DNA from: Candidatus Kaiserbacteria bacterium
Lineage (GTDB): Bacteria; Patescibacteriota; Minisyncoccia; Phycocordibacterales; UBA12088
DNA length: 11,131 nucleotides
Assembly: GCA_003561715.1 (NCBI GenBank)
Contig: PWVU01000017.1
Span: 1 to 11,131 of the forward strand
Reading direction: 5' to 3'
Part shown: positions 1 through 4,983 of the stretch, one piece after another
Numbering within the stretch: the first letter of the stretch is position 1
Layout of the letters: each line of letters begins with the position of its first letter
Notes under the pieces: model-generated
What the model saw: the letters and a program-made list of their open reading frames with translations, nothing else
Told to the model about the DNA's origin: nothing
Database searches by the model: none
Program-made: the position numbers and the translations under genes

Positions 1-129
1 ATGAAGTGCCTCGGTTGGCGTACACCGTTGGAAGTGTGGGATGTTGAAGTGGAGACATGGCGTGCTGAATACGCACATGCTAGAGTACGAAAAAACGCGC
101 GGTGCGCGGTGGGGAGTTTATCAAAATAG
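1..129 (+). CDS. IS30-family transposase, C-terminal fragment (runs off the window)
   Basis: The frame is open from base 1 to a TAG at 127-129 and gives 42 residues. It begins MKCLGWRTPLEVW, which matches the end of IS30-family DDE transposases, where a motif like RPRKCLGWKTPxEVF closes the catalytic domain. The first ATG is therefore probably internal and the gene should continue upstream of the window. The tail after the motif (about 29 residues, rich in Arg and Ala) is longer than usual and may be read-through into neighbouring DNA. The function would be cut-and-paste transposition. Whether an intact catalytic core lies upstream cannot be seen. The family call rests on one short motif. Confidence 0.6.
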   Translation: MKCLGWRTPLEVWDVEVETWRAEYAHARVRKNARCAVGSLSK

Positions 130-254
130 GTGTTCGGAAGTTGGGGTCAGTGTAGCCCAATGTAGCTGAGCGAATAAAATCACATGTTTATATACTTGTC
201 AAATCCATGGAAAGCCACTCTCAACCTCCAACCACCCGCTATGATACATAGCGT
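130..254. other. Junction between two IS30 fragments
   Basis: This spacer separates the end of one transposase piece from the start of another in the same orientation. I searched for matching terminal inverted repeats: the sequence after the first stop, TGTTCGGAAGTTGGGG (131-146), has no convincing inverted partner before 255. A 7-bp inverted repeat (CGCTATG at 237-243 and CATAGCG at 247-253) lies immediately before the second ATG and contains a TATGAT hexamer (240-245) that could serve as a -10. No good -35 is seen. An intact IS junction is not supported. Confidence 0.35.
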
Positions 255-443
255 ATGTATATACACATTACTTTCAAGGAACGAGAGCGAATCGGTATAT
301 TGAAGGCGCAGGGACTCAGTACACCATTCATTGCTCGCAGACTCGGTCGCGATCCCACCACGGTCGCAGGTGATGCGCCTGTGGTGGCAGGTTTGGGGCA
401 GGTGAGTCCAAGTGGTTGGCAGAATGCCGCTAGGAGTGGGTAG
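255..443 (+). pseudogene. IS30-family transposase, N-terminal helix-turn-helix remnant
   Basis: The 62-residue frame opens with MYIHITFKERERIGIL and continues with KAQGLSTPFIARRLGRDPTTV. This is the N-terminal DNA-binding helix-turn-helix of IS30 transposases (pattern LTxxEREKIxxLxxxGxSxxxIAxxLGRxxSTIxRE). In the family this domain binds the inverted repeats. After residue about 39 the similarity stops: the expected SRE is replaced by AGDAP, and a TAG follows at 441-443. The DDE catalytic domain (normally about 250 more residues) is missing, so this piece cannot transpose. An internal deletion or a frameshift would both explain it. Finding an N-terminus downstream of a C-terminus in the same orientation implies two element copies. 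Confidence 0.7.
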
Positions 444-523
444 AGCTTATTCTCTCCGAGATTGGGATGTACTTCTCGCAGTCGTTTGTGAGGTTATGCA
501 ATCGAGTATGTTTGAAAACATTT

Positions 524-856
524 TTAGTGAGTCAGCACCGTGAGCAATCCTTTCAGAATTCCATGCAATTCACTTTTTGAGACTACGCCGAGTCTTTTGG
601 TAAGGCGTTTTTTTGACACCGCGCGTACTTGAAACGCTATAGCTTCTGAATCATCCCTGAGTCCGCTTTTTGTAGTTGCTGAGATCGCTACACACGCGGG
701 ATACGCTTTGATCTTTGTGCTGAGCGGTACAACGATAACAATCGGGAGTGTTTCGTTCAGTGTATTGCCCGAGATTACAACGACCGGTCTCACACCAGCT
801 TGTTCGGAACCGATCGCCGGCTCAAGATCCGCATACCATATTTCTCCTTGTCGCAT
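524..856 (-). CDS. mazF: Type II toxin, MazF/PemK family endoribonuclease
   Basis: The 110-residue protein has the full MazF/PemK signature: MRQGEIWYADLEP at the start, GVRPVVVIS at 21-29, PLST at 44-47 and QVRAVSKKRL in the second half. R23 and T47 correspond to the conserved Arg and Thr needed for RNA cleavage in characterised MazF proteins, so the toxin looks intact and of normal length. The family cleaves single-stranded mRNA at short sequence motifs and arrests growth until the antitoxin returns. The ATG lies 4 bases after the antitoxin stop with only a weak GAG upstream, so translation is probably coupled to the antitoxin. Family assignment is secure; the cleavage specificity cannot be read from the sequence. 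Confidence 0.93.
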   Translation of the reverse strand: MRQGEIWYADLEPAIGSEQAGVRPVVVISGNTLNETLPIVIVVPLSTKIKAYPACVAISATTKSGLRDDSEAIAFQVRAVSKKRLTKRLGVVSKSELHGILKGLLTVLTH

Positions 857-860
857 ACGC

Positions 861-1106
861 TCAATTTCGCGCTGTTATGGATACGTAATCATCCATACCC
901 CACTCCGCAAGCTCTTCCATATCCGTGTCGCTTGCGGCTCGTTGGAAACCTTCACGGAGTGCCGTCCGCGCAAGCTCTAGTTTATAGGTTCGAATCGCCG
1001 CTTCCAATATTGCGCGCCGAGTGGTCTTTTTAGTTTCAGCTTGTTCATCAACCCATGCCATTATCTCGGGGTCGATCGTGCTGGTGAATGTTTTAGTTGT
1101 TTTCAT
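861..1106 (-). CDS. Ribbon-helix-helix antitoxin of the MazF-type toxin
   Basis: From the ATG at 1106 the protein has 81 residues. It starts MKTTKTFTSTIDPEI, a short basic beta strand followed by helices (WVDEQAETKKTTRRAILEAA), which is the MetJ/Arc ribbon-helix-helix pattern. The acidic C-terminal third (DTDMEELAEWGMDDY) is the likely toxin-wrapping tail. Such antitoxins bind the toxin active site and also repress their own promoter. A longer reading from a TTG at 1142 is possible but would run through the palindromic operator, so I prefer 1106. The gene ends in TGA, 4 bases before the toxin start, and forms a two-gene operon with antitoxin first. The exact antitoxin subfamily is not recognised. 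Confidence 0.85.
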   Translation of the reverse strand: MKTTKTFTSTIDPEIMAWVDEQAETKKTTRRAILEAAIRTYKLELARTALREGFQRAASDTDMEELAEWGMDDYVSITARN

Positions 1107-1142
1107 ACGTATGAGTATACGTATATTCGTACGTCTACGCAA
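1105..1142 (-). promoter_or_regulatory. Promoter and stacked-palindrome operator of the toxin-antitoxin operon
   Basis: On the minus strand a -35-like TTGCGT (1142-1137) and a -10 TATACT (1119-1114) are 17 bp apart. Three palindromes sit on the same segment: ATACGTAT (1105-1112), TATACGTATA (1116-1125) and CGTACG (1128-1133), all sharing a TACGTA or CGTACG core. Tandem short palindromes over the promoter are what ribbon-helix-helix autorepressors bind. With this -10 the transcript would start at about 1107, immediately before the ATG, so the mRNA would be leaderless or nearly so. Confidence 0.65.
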
Positions 1143-1156
1143 GACTTTTTATTTCG

Positions 1157-1177
1157 CTCACAGTAGCTGCATGTGAG
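1157..1177 (-). terminator. Small hairpin after the VOC gene
   Basis: CTCACA (1157-1162) and TGTGAG (1172-1177) form a 6-bp stem with a 9-base loop, 5 bases past the VOC stop at 1182. No T-tract follows on the minus strand, so it would be a weak intrinsic terminator at best. Confidence 0.3.
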
Positions 1178-1181
1178 AACC

Positions 1182-1595
1182 TCATCCTCGCGCCTCATTC
1201 GCCCTCGCCCAATCATCGAAGACCGCTTCGATATTGTTGCCGTCGGGATCGAGCACAAACGCGGCATAGTATCCGGGATGATAATCGGGACGATATCCCG
1301 GTGCACCGTTATCGGCACCACCCGCCTTGAGCGCCGCATCATAGAACGCATCGACCGCGCTAATACTTGGAGCGCCGAATGCATAACACGAGCACGAGCG
1401 CTCACCACCCTTTTGTGTGCCGGTTTCGCTTAACCAGAAGTCACGCTTATTTCCGGCACAAAACCCAGCCACACGCTGTCCACTTCGACCATGATGTTCC
1501 TCTGAGAGCATGTAGCCTAATGGTGCCAATGCCACTTCGTAGAAGCGTTTGCTTTTCTCATAGTCGGAGACGCGTAGAGTGATGTGGTCGAGCAT
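1182..1595 (-). CDS. VOC superfamily protein (glyoxalase/bleomycin-resistance/dioxygenase fold)
   Basis: The 137-residue protein is the usual length of a single VOC unit with two beta-alpha-beta-beta-beta halves. MLDHITLRVSDYEKSKRFYE is the typical first half and VLDPDGNNIEAVF the typical last strand. Likely metal-ligand positions are H4 and E123. At the position where relatives usually have a His in a VHVAF-like strand, this protein has C70 within SCYAF, an atypical substitution that may change or abolish metal binding. VOC proteins include isomerases, lyases and antibiotic-binding proteins, and the substrate cannot be predicted here. The gene starts 12 bases after the distal rpsJ terminator, with no Shine-Dalgarno sequence (only AAGAAAAG). 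The fold is certain; the enzymatic role is not. Confidence 0.88.
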   Translation of the reverse strand: MLDHITLRVSDYEKSKRFYEVALAPLGYMLSEEHHGRSGQRVAGFCAGNKRDFWLSETGTQKGGERSCSCYAFGAPSISAVDAFYDAALKAGGADNGAPGYRPDYHPGYYAAFVLDPDGNNIEAVFDDWARANEARG

Positions 1596-1606
1596 ATACT
1601 TTTCTT

Positions 1607-1625
1607 AAAAAGCCGGCTACGCCGG
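1607..1625 (-). terminator. Intrinsic terminator downstream of rpsJ
   Basis: On the minus strand CCGGC-GTA-GCCGG (1625-1613) is followed by CTTTTT. The stem is short (5 bp, all G:C) with a clear T-run. It would end rpsJ transcription just before the VOC gene. Confidence 0.55.
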
Positions 1626-1646
1626 AAAATCATTTGCACTTGTATT

Positions 1647-1694
1647 GTCAAAATGATTTAAACCTGCCACAGGGCAGGTTTAAATCATTTTGAC
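1647..1694 (-). repeat. Perfect 22-bp inverted repeat overlapping the rpsJ stop codon
   Basis: Bases 1647-1668 and 1673-1694 are exact reverse complements with a 4-base loop (acag). The right arm contains the last four rpsJ codons (Val-Lys-Met-Ile) and the TAA at 1682-1680, so the 3' end of the coding sequence is mirrored just outside the gene. No T-tract follows on either strand, although the core stem ACCTGCC/GGCAGGT resembles a terminator stem. It may protect the mRNA 3' end or assist termination at 1607-1625. Confidence 0.7.
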
Positions 1695-2039
1695 TTCTAT
1701 GTTGACTCCCGAGGGGAGGGTGAGGTTGGTGAGTGCCTCGATGACTTTCTGGGAAGGATTGAGAATATCGATAAGGCGCTTGTGGGTACGCATTTCAAAT
1801 TGCTCACGCGCATCTTTGTAGACAAAAGCTGCACGATTGACGGTGTACTTCTTGATCTCGGTGGGAAGCGGAATGGGGCCCAGAATTTCGGCATCAAAAC
1901 GGATCGCGGTGTCCATGATCTGCTTGACCGAAGCGTCGAGGAGTTTGTGTTCGTAGGCGCGAACGCGAATACGAAGCTTTGCAACAGGTTCCTCCGCCTG
2001 TTTGCTTGCTCGTTTGGTTGTTGTTTCGCTTGTAGCCAT
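1680..2039 (-). CDS. rpsJ: 30S ribosomal protein S10
   Basis: The protein has 119 residues from the ATG at 2039. The S10 domain begins near residue 20 (AKLRIRVRAYEHKLLDAS) and carries the family signature with PIPLPT, VNRAAFVYKDAREQFEMRTHKRLIDI and the C-terminal VNIEVKMI. S10 sits in the 30S head near tRNA sites and in other bacteria doubles as NusE in antitermination complexes. It is longer than the usual 102-105 residues because of a polar N-terminal extension (MATSETTTKRASKQAEEP). A GTG at 2075 is in frame but falls on the predicted promoter and transcription start, so 2039 is preferred. There is no Shine-Dalgarno sequence. Unlike in the S10 operon, rpl/rps genes do not follow; a VOC gene does. 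Confidence 0.97.
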   Translation of the reverse strand: MATSETTTKRASKQAEEPVAKLRIRVRAYEHKLLDASVKQIMDTAIRFDAEILGPIPLPTEIKKYTVNRAAFVYKDAREQFEMRTHKRLIDILNPSQKVIEALTNLTLPSGVNIEVKMI

Positions 2040-2076
2040 AAAACAAAGCGCGTATGCGCCAATGAACAGTGGCACT

Positions 2077-2104
2077 ATAGTATCAGGTTCCGAAAATAAT
2101 GCAA
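2077..2104 (-). promoter_or_regulatory. rpsJ promoter
   Basis: On the minus strand TTGCAT (2104-2099), a 16-bp spacer and an extended -10 TGATACTAT (hexamer 2082-2077) form a good housekeeping-sigma promoter. Transcription would start near 2070 and give a leader of about 31 bases before the rpsJ ATG. The -35 directly abuts the T-run of the upstream RNA terminator. Confidence 0.65.
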
Positions 2105-2133
2105 GGAAAATGACCGGTCAAGAGACCGGTCAT
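2105..2133 (-). terminator. Intrinsic terminator of the tuf-rpsJ intergenic RNA
   Basis: ATGACCGGTC (2110-2119) and GACCGGTCAT (2124-2133) are exact inverted repeats with a 4-base loop. Read on the minus strand the 10-bp stem is followed by TTTTCC. It lies right after the closing stem of the candidate RNA and right before the rpsJ promoter. Confidence 0.6.
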
Positions 2134-2354
2134 GAAGGGAGCAGAACTACCGCTGATCTTGGACAACGCACGCTCCAGCTGGGCGCGCTGCTTCAGCCCG
2201 AAGCATCGACCTGGAATGCAGTGAACATAACCGCACTTCCCGTCTTAGCCATCGATTTGGTTGCGCGCCCTCACAGGAGCGTCGCCTCCCTCTCACCTCA
2301 CATCTTCCTGAGCCTACTGGCTGAGCTCAGGGTGAAGTTTTCGTCCTGCTCCCT
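2107..2354 (-). ncRNA. Candidate structured non-coding RNA between tuf and rpsJ, family unknown
   Basis: A stretch of about 250 bases without a plausible gene carries several perfect complementary segments. The 5' end (2354-2346, AGGGAGCAG) pairs with 2144-2136 in a 9-bp closing stem. Inside it, 2331-2325 pairs with 2313-2307 (7 bp); 2282-2276 with 2176-2170 (7 bp); 2270-2263 with 2188-2181 (8 bp GGGCGCGC); and 2205-2200 with 2194-2189 (6 bp, 5-base loop). The result is a multibranch RNA with one hairpin arm and one long rod. A promoter (2389-2362) places the start at the first bases of the closing stem, and a terminator (2133-2105) follows its end. I see no RNase P core (GAGGAAAGTCC), no tmRNA acceptor/CCA end and no SRP GGAA tetraloop motif. 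Minus-strand expression is inferred from the flanking signals. Confidence 0.6.
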
Positions 2355-2361
2355 ACTGGCA

Positions 2362-2389
2362 AATATATCTGAAACAAAAAAAAACGCAA
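2362..2389 (-). promoter_or_regulatory. Promoter of the intergenic RNA
   Basis: On the minus strand TTGCGT (2389-2384), a T-rich 16-bp spacer and TATATT (2367-2362) form a plausible promoter. The predicted start is about 2354, exactly where the RNA's closing stem begins. The -35 is only a partial match to consensus. Confidence 0.5.
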
Positions 2390-2407
2390 GTGGTGTGGTT
2401 AATTCAA

Positions 2408-2439
2408 CACAAAAACCGCTCTTTAGAGCGGTTTTTGTG
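2408..2439. terminator. Bidirectional intrinsic terminator downstream of tuf
   Basis: Bases 2408-2422 and 2425-2439 are exact inverted repeats: CACAAAAACCGCTCT and its complement around a central TT. The G+C core ACCGCTCT/AGAGCGGT is flanked by A5 and T5, so it can terminate on both strands. On the minus strand it ends tuf transcription before the intergenic RNA promoter. Confidence 0.85.
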
Positions 2440-2517
2440 AAGCTATTGTCTAAAGCCTAGAACCTCATTTACTAGAGCGTGTTCTGAAAGACCCAGATAC
2501 AAGGCGCCGAGGAATGA

Positions 2518-2552
2518 AAACCCGAGGCGTATTAAACATACGTTGAGGGTTT
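2518..2552 (-). terminator. First 3' hairpin after tuf
   Basis: AAACCC (2518-2523) pairs with GGGTTT (2547-2552) and, inside a symmetric 4/4 internal loop, CGTAT (2528-2532) pairs with ATACG (2538-2542). On the minus strand it is followed by TTTTCATT. It lies 43 bases past the tuf stop and may be a weak terminator or an mRNA end-protecting hairpin ahead of the stronger one at 2408-2439. Confidence 0.5.
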
Positions 2553-2595
2553 GAATGACAAAGGCAACGACGTAGGTGGGGCTTTCAGGCGCGCT

Positions 2596-3792
2596 CTACG
2601 CAGTAATTTTAGTTACAACGCCTGCCCCTACCGTGCGGCCGCCTTCGCGGATCGCAAAGTGTTGCTGCTCCTCAAGCGCAACCGGTGCTACGAGCTTTAC
2701 CTTGAATGTTACGGTGTCACCCGGCATAACCATTTCAACACCTTCCGCAAGCGCTACCTCGCCGGTTACGTCCGTGGTGCGGATGTAGAACTGCGGCTTG
2801 TAGCCGGTGAAGAACGGCGTGTGGCGTCCACCCTCTTCTTTCTTAAGAATATATACCTCCGCCTCAAAGTCGGTGTGCGGCGTGACCGAACCGGTCTTTG
2901 CCAATACCTGACCGCGGTGCACGTCTTCTTTTTTGGTGCCGCGCAAAAGGATACCGGCATTGTCGCCCGCCTGACCTTCTTGAAGCTGTTTGTTGAACAT
3001 TTCAACGCCTGTAACGGTCGTTTTGGTTGTGTCCTTGATACCGACGATCTCAACCTCTTCGCCCACCTTGACAATTCCGCGCTCAATACGACCGGTAACA
3101 ACGGTACCGCGCCCCTCGATCGAGAAGATGTCCTCAATCGGCATAAGGAACGGCTTGTCGGTCTCGCGCTCAGGCATCGGGAAGTACTCGTCCATCGCGT
3201 TGATAAGCTCCAAGACTTTCTCACCCCACTCACCGGATGGATCTTCAAGCGCCTTAAGACCGGAACCCTTGATAATAGGTGCATTCTTCCCATCAAAACC
3301 GTGGAGATCAAGAAGCTCACGAATCTCTTCCTCAACAAGCATCACCATCTCTTCGTCGTCGACCATGTCCACTTTGTTGATGAACACGATGATCTTGGGA
3401 ACACCCACCTGCTTTGCAAGGAGAACGTGCTCGCGCGTTTGGGGCATCATACCGTCGGTCGCCGCAACCACAAGGACGGCGCCGTCCATCTGTGCCGCAC
3501 CGGTGATCATGTTCTTGATGTAGTCGGCGTGACCGGGCGCATCAATATGCGCGTAGTGGCGGTTAGCTGTCCAGTACTCGCTGTGTGAGAGCGAAATAGT
3601 AATACCACGCGCCTTCTCCTCGGGCGCCTTATCGATATCTTCTACCGCCTTTACATTCGCGCCGTAGTCGCCGCCCTTAGCGTTGAGTACACCGAGAATG
3701 GACGCGGTAAGCGTCGTCTTGCCGTGATCAACGTGACCGATGGTACCTACGTTGATGTGCGGCTTGCTTCGATCAAATGCTTCTGCAGCCAT
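2596..3792 (-). CDS. tuf: Translation elongation factor Tu
   Basis: This is a full-length EF-Tu of 398 residues. The G domain shows GHVDHGKT (19-26), switch I with RGIT (62-65), DAPGHAD with the catalytic H88, NKVD (139-142) and the G5 motif as SGL (177-179). The beta-barrel domains 2 and 3 follow, with RGTVVTGRIERG and GGRTVGAGVV at the end. EF-Tu carries aminoacyl-tRNA to the ribosomal A site using GTP. Departures from common bacterial sequence are A85 for the usual Cys before PGHAD, SGL instead of SAL in G5, and ISLSHSEY for INTAHVEY in the effector region. The ATG at 3792 has no Shine-Dalgarno sequence nearby (AGAAGAGG lies about 30 bases upstream). It has its own promoter and a long leader. 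Confidence 0.98.
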   Translation of the reverse strand: MAAEAFDRSKPHINVGTIGHVDHGKTTLTASILGVLNAKGGDYGANVKAVEDIDKAPEEKARGITISLSHSEYWTANRHYAHIDAPGHADYIKNMITGAAQMDGAVLVVAATDGMMPQTREHVLLAKQVGVPKIIVFINKVDMVDDEEMVMLVEEEIRELLDLHGFDGKNAPIIKGSGLKALEDPSGEWGEKVLELINAMDEYFPMPERETDKPFLMPIEDIFSIEGRGTVVTGRIERGIVKVGEEVEIVGIKDTTKTTVTGVEMFNKQLQEGQAGDNAGILLRGTKKEDVHRGQVLAKTGSVTPHTDFEAEVYILKKEEGGRHTPFFTGYKPQFYIRTTDVTGEVALAEGVEMVMPGDTVTFKVKLVAPVALEEQQHFAIREGGRTVGAGVVTKITA

Positions 3793-3984
3793 AGTATGTA
3801 GTAATTAACTGATCTGCTGATAAAACCTCTTCTTTGGTATGGGTTGCCAACCGACAAAACGCTAGGGCGCGAGTGTGCCTCACGTTTTGTCGCTTGAACC
3901 CCGCTCGCACTGCGAGCTTGTCGCGTTTGCGCACATACTAAATGGCACGCATTCATGCGACAAAAAATCACGCGAACCGCGATT
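3793..3984 (-). promoter_or_regulatory. Long structured 5' leader of tuf
   Basis: The predicted start near 3984 leaves about 190 untranslated bases. On the RNA strand the leader holds, in order: a hairpin at the extreme 5' end (3983-3971) followed by T6; GCTCGC/GCGAGC around a 3-base loop (3917-3903); a perfect 10-bp stem (CGACAAAACG, 3892-3883, with 3861-3852) closing a 21-base loop; and GGTT-GGC-AACC just after it (near 3850-3840). It contains no gene. Such a leader suggests control of translation or mRNA stability of EF-Tu. I do not recognise a known riboswitch. Confidence 0.5.
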
Positions 3985-3990
3985 ACGGAC

Positions 3991-4019
3991 ATAGTACCTG
4001 CTTGGTAGTGGCGCGTCAA
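3991..4019 (-). promoter_or_regulatory. tuf promoter
   Basis: On the minus strand TTGACG (4019-4014), a 17-bp spacer and TACTAT (3996-3991) make the best promoter match in the window. This suits the high expression expected of EF-Tu. Confidence 0.75.
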
Positions 4020-4025
4020 GCGTGA

Positions 4026-4059
4026 TAGTGAGTAGTTTGTGGTGTGTAGTGGGTAGTTT
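4026..4059 (-). repeat. Pair of 13-bp direct repeats upstream of the tuf promoter
   Basis: TAGTGAGTAGTTT (4026-4038) and TAGTGGGTAGTTT (4047-4059) differ at one base and start 21 bp apart, two turns of B-DNA. The proximal copy lies 7 bp upstream of the -35. This is the arrangement of paired activator sites on one DNA face. An A+C-rich UP-like tract is the alternative reading. Confidence 0.5.
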
Positions 4060-4129
4060 ATTCGTAGCCGATACAACGTGATATGCGCTCCTAAATTGGC
4101 GCTTCACCATTTCCAGATTGAAATCTAAC

Positions 4130-4174
4130 AGACCACAAACGATGGTGGTCGCCGAGCTTGCGCCCGGCGACCAC
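4130..4174 (-). terminator. Hairpin (with an alternative pairing) after the 223-aa gene
   Basis: GTGGTCGCCG (4145-4154) and CGGCGACCAC (4165-4174) form a perfect 10-bp stem, 5 bases past the stop at 4180. No T-tract follows on the minus strand. A second GACCAC at 4130-4135 can compete for 4145-4150, so two mutually exclusive folds are possible. It probably ends or protects the transcript. Confidence 0.5.
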
Positions 4175-4179
4175 GCCGT

Positions 4180-4851
4180 TCAACTGCCTATCGCTTTCTC
4201 TCGACGTCTCAAAACGCCTCGAGCGCGACCTACCTCGTGTCCTGCCGCTTCAAGTCGATCAAGGTTATGACGCACAAAATTAAGTGCACGACGTGACCCG
4301 AACAAAAGGATGAGTCGAATGATCTCATCGAGCAAGTCTTCGACTTCGACAAACCTTGAAATAAGGATGCCGTGCCCCTGGTGCGTGACCTCAACCGCAA
4401 CCTTCTTTTGGTCGAAAACAAAGCACGTGGCGCCCCGGCCGGAAAAGATCAAAATATTGACGTGGGGGAGCTTGCGCATTTCCTCAGGAATATATGCGCA
4501 CGACTCGACTCCAACACGCCCCTGCAACTCAGCGCCCGGCCAGAAGCTGAGTCCTTCCGCGTAGGGTGGCTGCCAGAAAAAGAGCTCTGCAAACGGAAAT
4601 GCGAGTATGGCACCCTGCCACTTCCTTCGCGGACCGAATTGAATCACATGCGCATCATCTCGAATGCGCTCTAGATGCGGAGCAGCCTCCACGATCAATC
4701 CACCCTTGCGAACCACGCCCGGCAAGAGCTTTACACTGTAACGGCTCTCGCCATGCTCTGCGCGGATGTACTCCACACCTCCTGAGTGAACAGACTTCAG
4801 ACCTCGCTGAAGCAGTCCAACTCTTTCCATCCTATACAGGTTAGCAGGCAT
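4180..4851 (-). CDS. Unrecognised 223-aa protein between the PLP enzyme and tuf
   Basis: I do not recognise a family. The start is set by a clear Shine-Dalgarno AGGAG (4864-4860) 8 bases before the ATG at 4851; an in-frame GTG at 4884 lacks this and is less likely. The 223-residue product has no signal peptide or convincing membrane segment. It alternates hydrophobic strands (GAILAFPFAELFFW at 80-93, VNILIFSG at 131-138) with basic stretches, and ends in a helix-rich basic tail (LNFVRHNLDRLEAAGHEVGRA, then RRREK near 214-219). It looks like a soluble mixed alpha/beta protein that might bind nucleic acid or anionic partners, but that is only an impression from charge. It is separated from the upstream gene by a strong terminator, so it is probably its own unit. 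Confidence 0.75.
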   Translation of the reverse strand: MPANLYRMERVGLLQRGLKSVHSGGVEYIRAEHGESRYSVKLLPGVVRKGGLIVEAAPHLERIRDDAHVIQFGPRRKWQGAILAFPFAELFFWQPPYAEGLSFWPGAELQGRVGVESCAYIPEEMRKLPHVNILIFSGRGATCFVFDQKKVAVEVTHQGHGILISRFVEVEDLLDEIIRLILLFGSRRALNFVRHNLDRLEAAGHEVGRARGVLRRREKAIGS

Positions 4852-4858
4852 CGTTTTG

Positions 4859-4890
4859 TCTCCTGGTTGTGCAAAAACGCTCACACAACC
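4859..4890 (-). promoter_or_regulatory. Hairpin abutting the Shine-Dalgarno site of the 223-aa gene
   Basis: GGTTGTG (4865-4871) and CACAACC (4884-4890) form a 7-bp stem with a 12-base loop ending one base before AGGAG (4864-4860). Its position allows an effect on ribosome access. A promoter for the gene could lie within the T-run at 4902-4917 (TTGTTG and GATATG, 16-bp spacing), but this is weak. Confidence 0.4.
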
Positions 4891-4901
4891 ATATCAGTCT
4901 G

Positions 4902-4942
4902 AAAAAAAACGCAACAACCGCCCTCTCGGGCGGTTGTTGCGT
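4902..4942 (-). terminator. Strong intrinsic terminator of the class V PLP enzyme gene
   Basis: Bases 4909-4923 and 4928-4942 are exact 15-bp inverted repeats with loop TCTC and core CCGCCC/GGGCGG. On the minus strand eight T residues follow (4909-4902). Nearly the same sequence occurs at 6418-6455 after fusA. Confidence 0.9.
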
Positions 4943-4983
4943 TCACAACTTTTGTCATTTCAAAAAATAAAACTGGGTAGCTG

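Larger units (their letters stand above)
1..443 (+). mobile_element. Remnants of two tandem IS30-family insertion sequences
   Basis: The two same-strand transposase pieces mark a site of repeated IS30-type insertion followed by decay. They lie next to a toxin-antitoxin pair, which makes this edge of the window an accessory region. Exact element ends and target duplications could not be assigned. Confidence 0.5.

Noticed and set aside
508..525. Intrinsic terminator after mazF or for plus-strand transcription
   Set aside because: ATGTTT-GA-AAACAT followed by T5 is nearly all A+T with a 2-base loop and would be very unstable.
861..1142. Longer antitoxin starting at a TTG at 1142
   Set aside because: The extra 12 residues (MRRRTNIRILIR) are encoded by the promoter and palindromic operator and do not belong to the ribbon-helix-helix fold.
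861..1184. Reassigned TGA codon (as in Gracilibacteria/Absconditabacteria)
   Set aside because: The antitoxin and VOC genes both end naturally at TGA at the expected protein length, and no in-frame TGA interrupts the conserved genes.
2107..2354. RNase P RNA, tmRNA, SRP RNA or 6S RNA in the tuf-rpsJ spacer
   Set aside because: The conserved RNase P core, the tmRNA tRNA-like ends with CCA and the SRP GGAA tetraloop are not found on the minus strand. 6S RNA cannot be excluded by motif alone but the branched fold does not look like a single rod, so the family is left open.
2551..3588. 345-codon open frame on the plus strand opposite tuf
   Set aside because: Same reason: antisense shadow of EF-Tu, with no independent start signal or recognisable domain.
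3840..3930. tRNA gene in the tuf leader (a GGTTCAA resembling a T-loop)
   Set aside because: No matching acceptor, D and anticodon stems can be formed around it; the strong stems present belong to a different fold.
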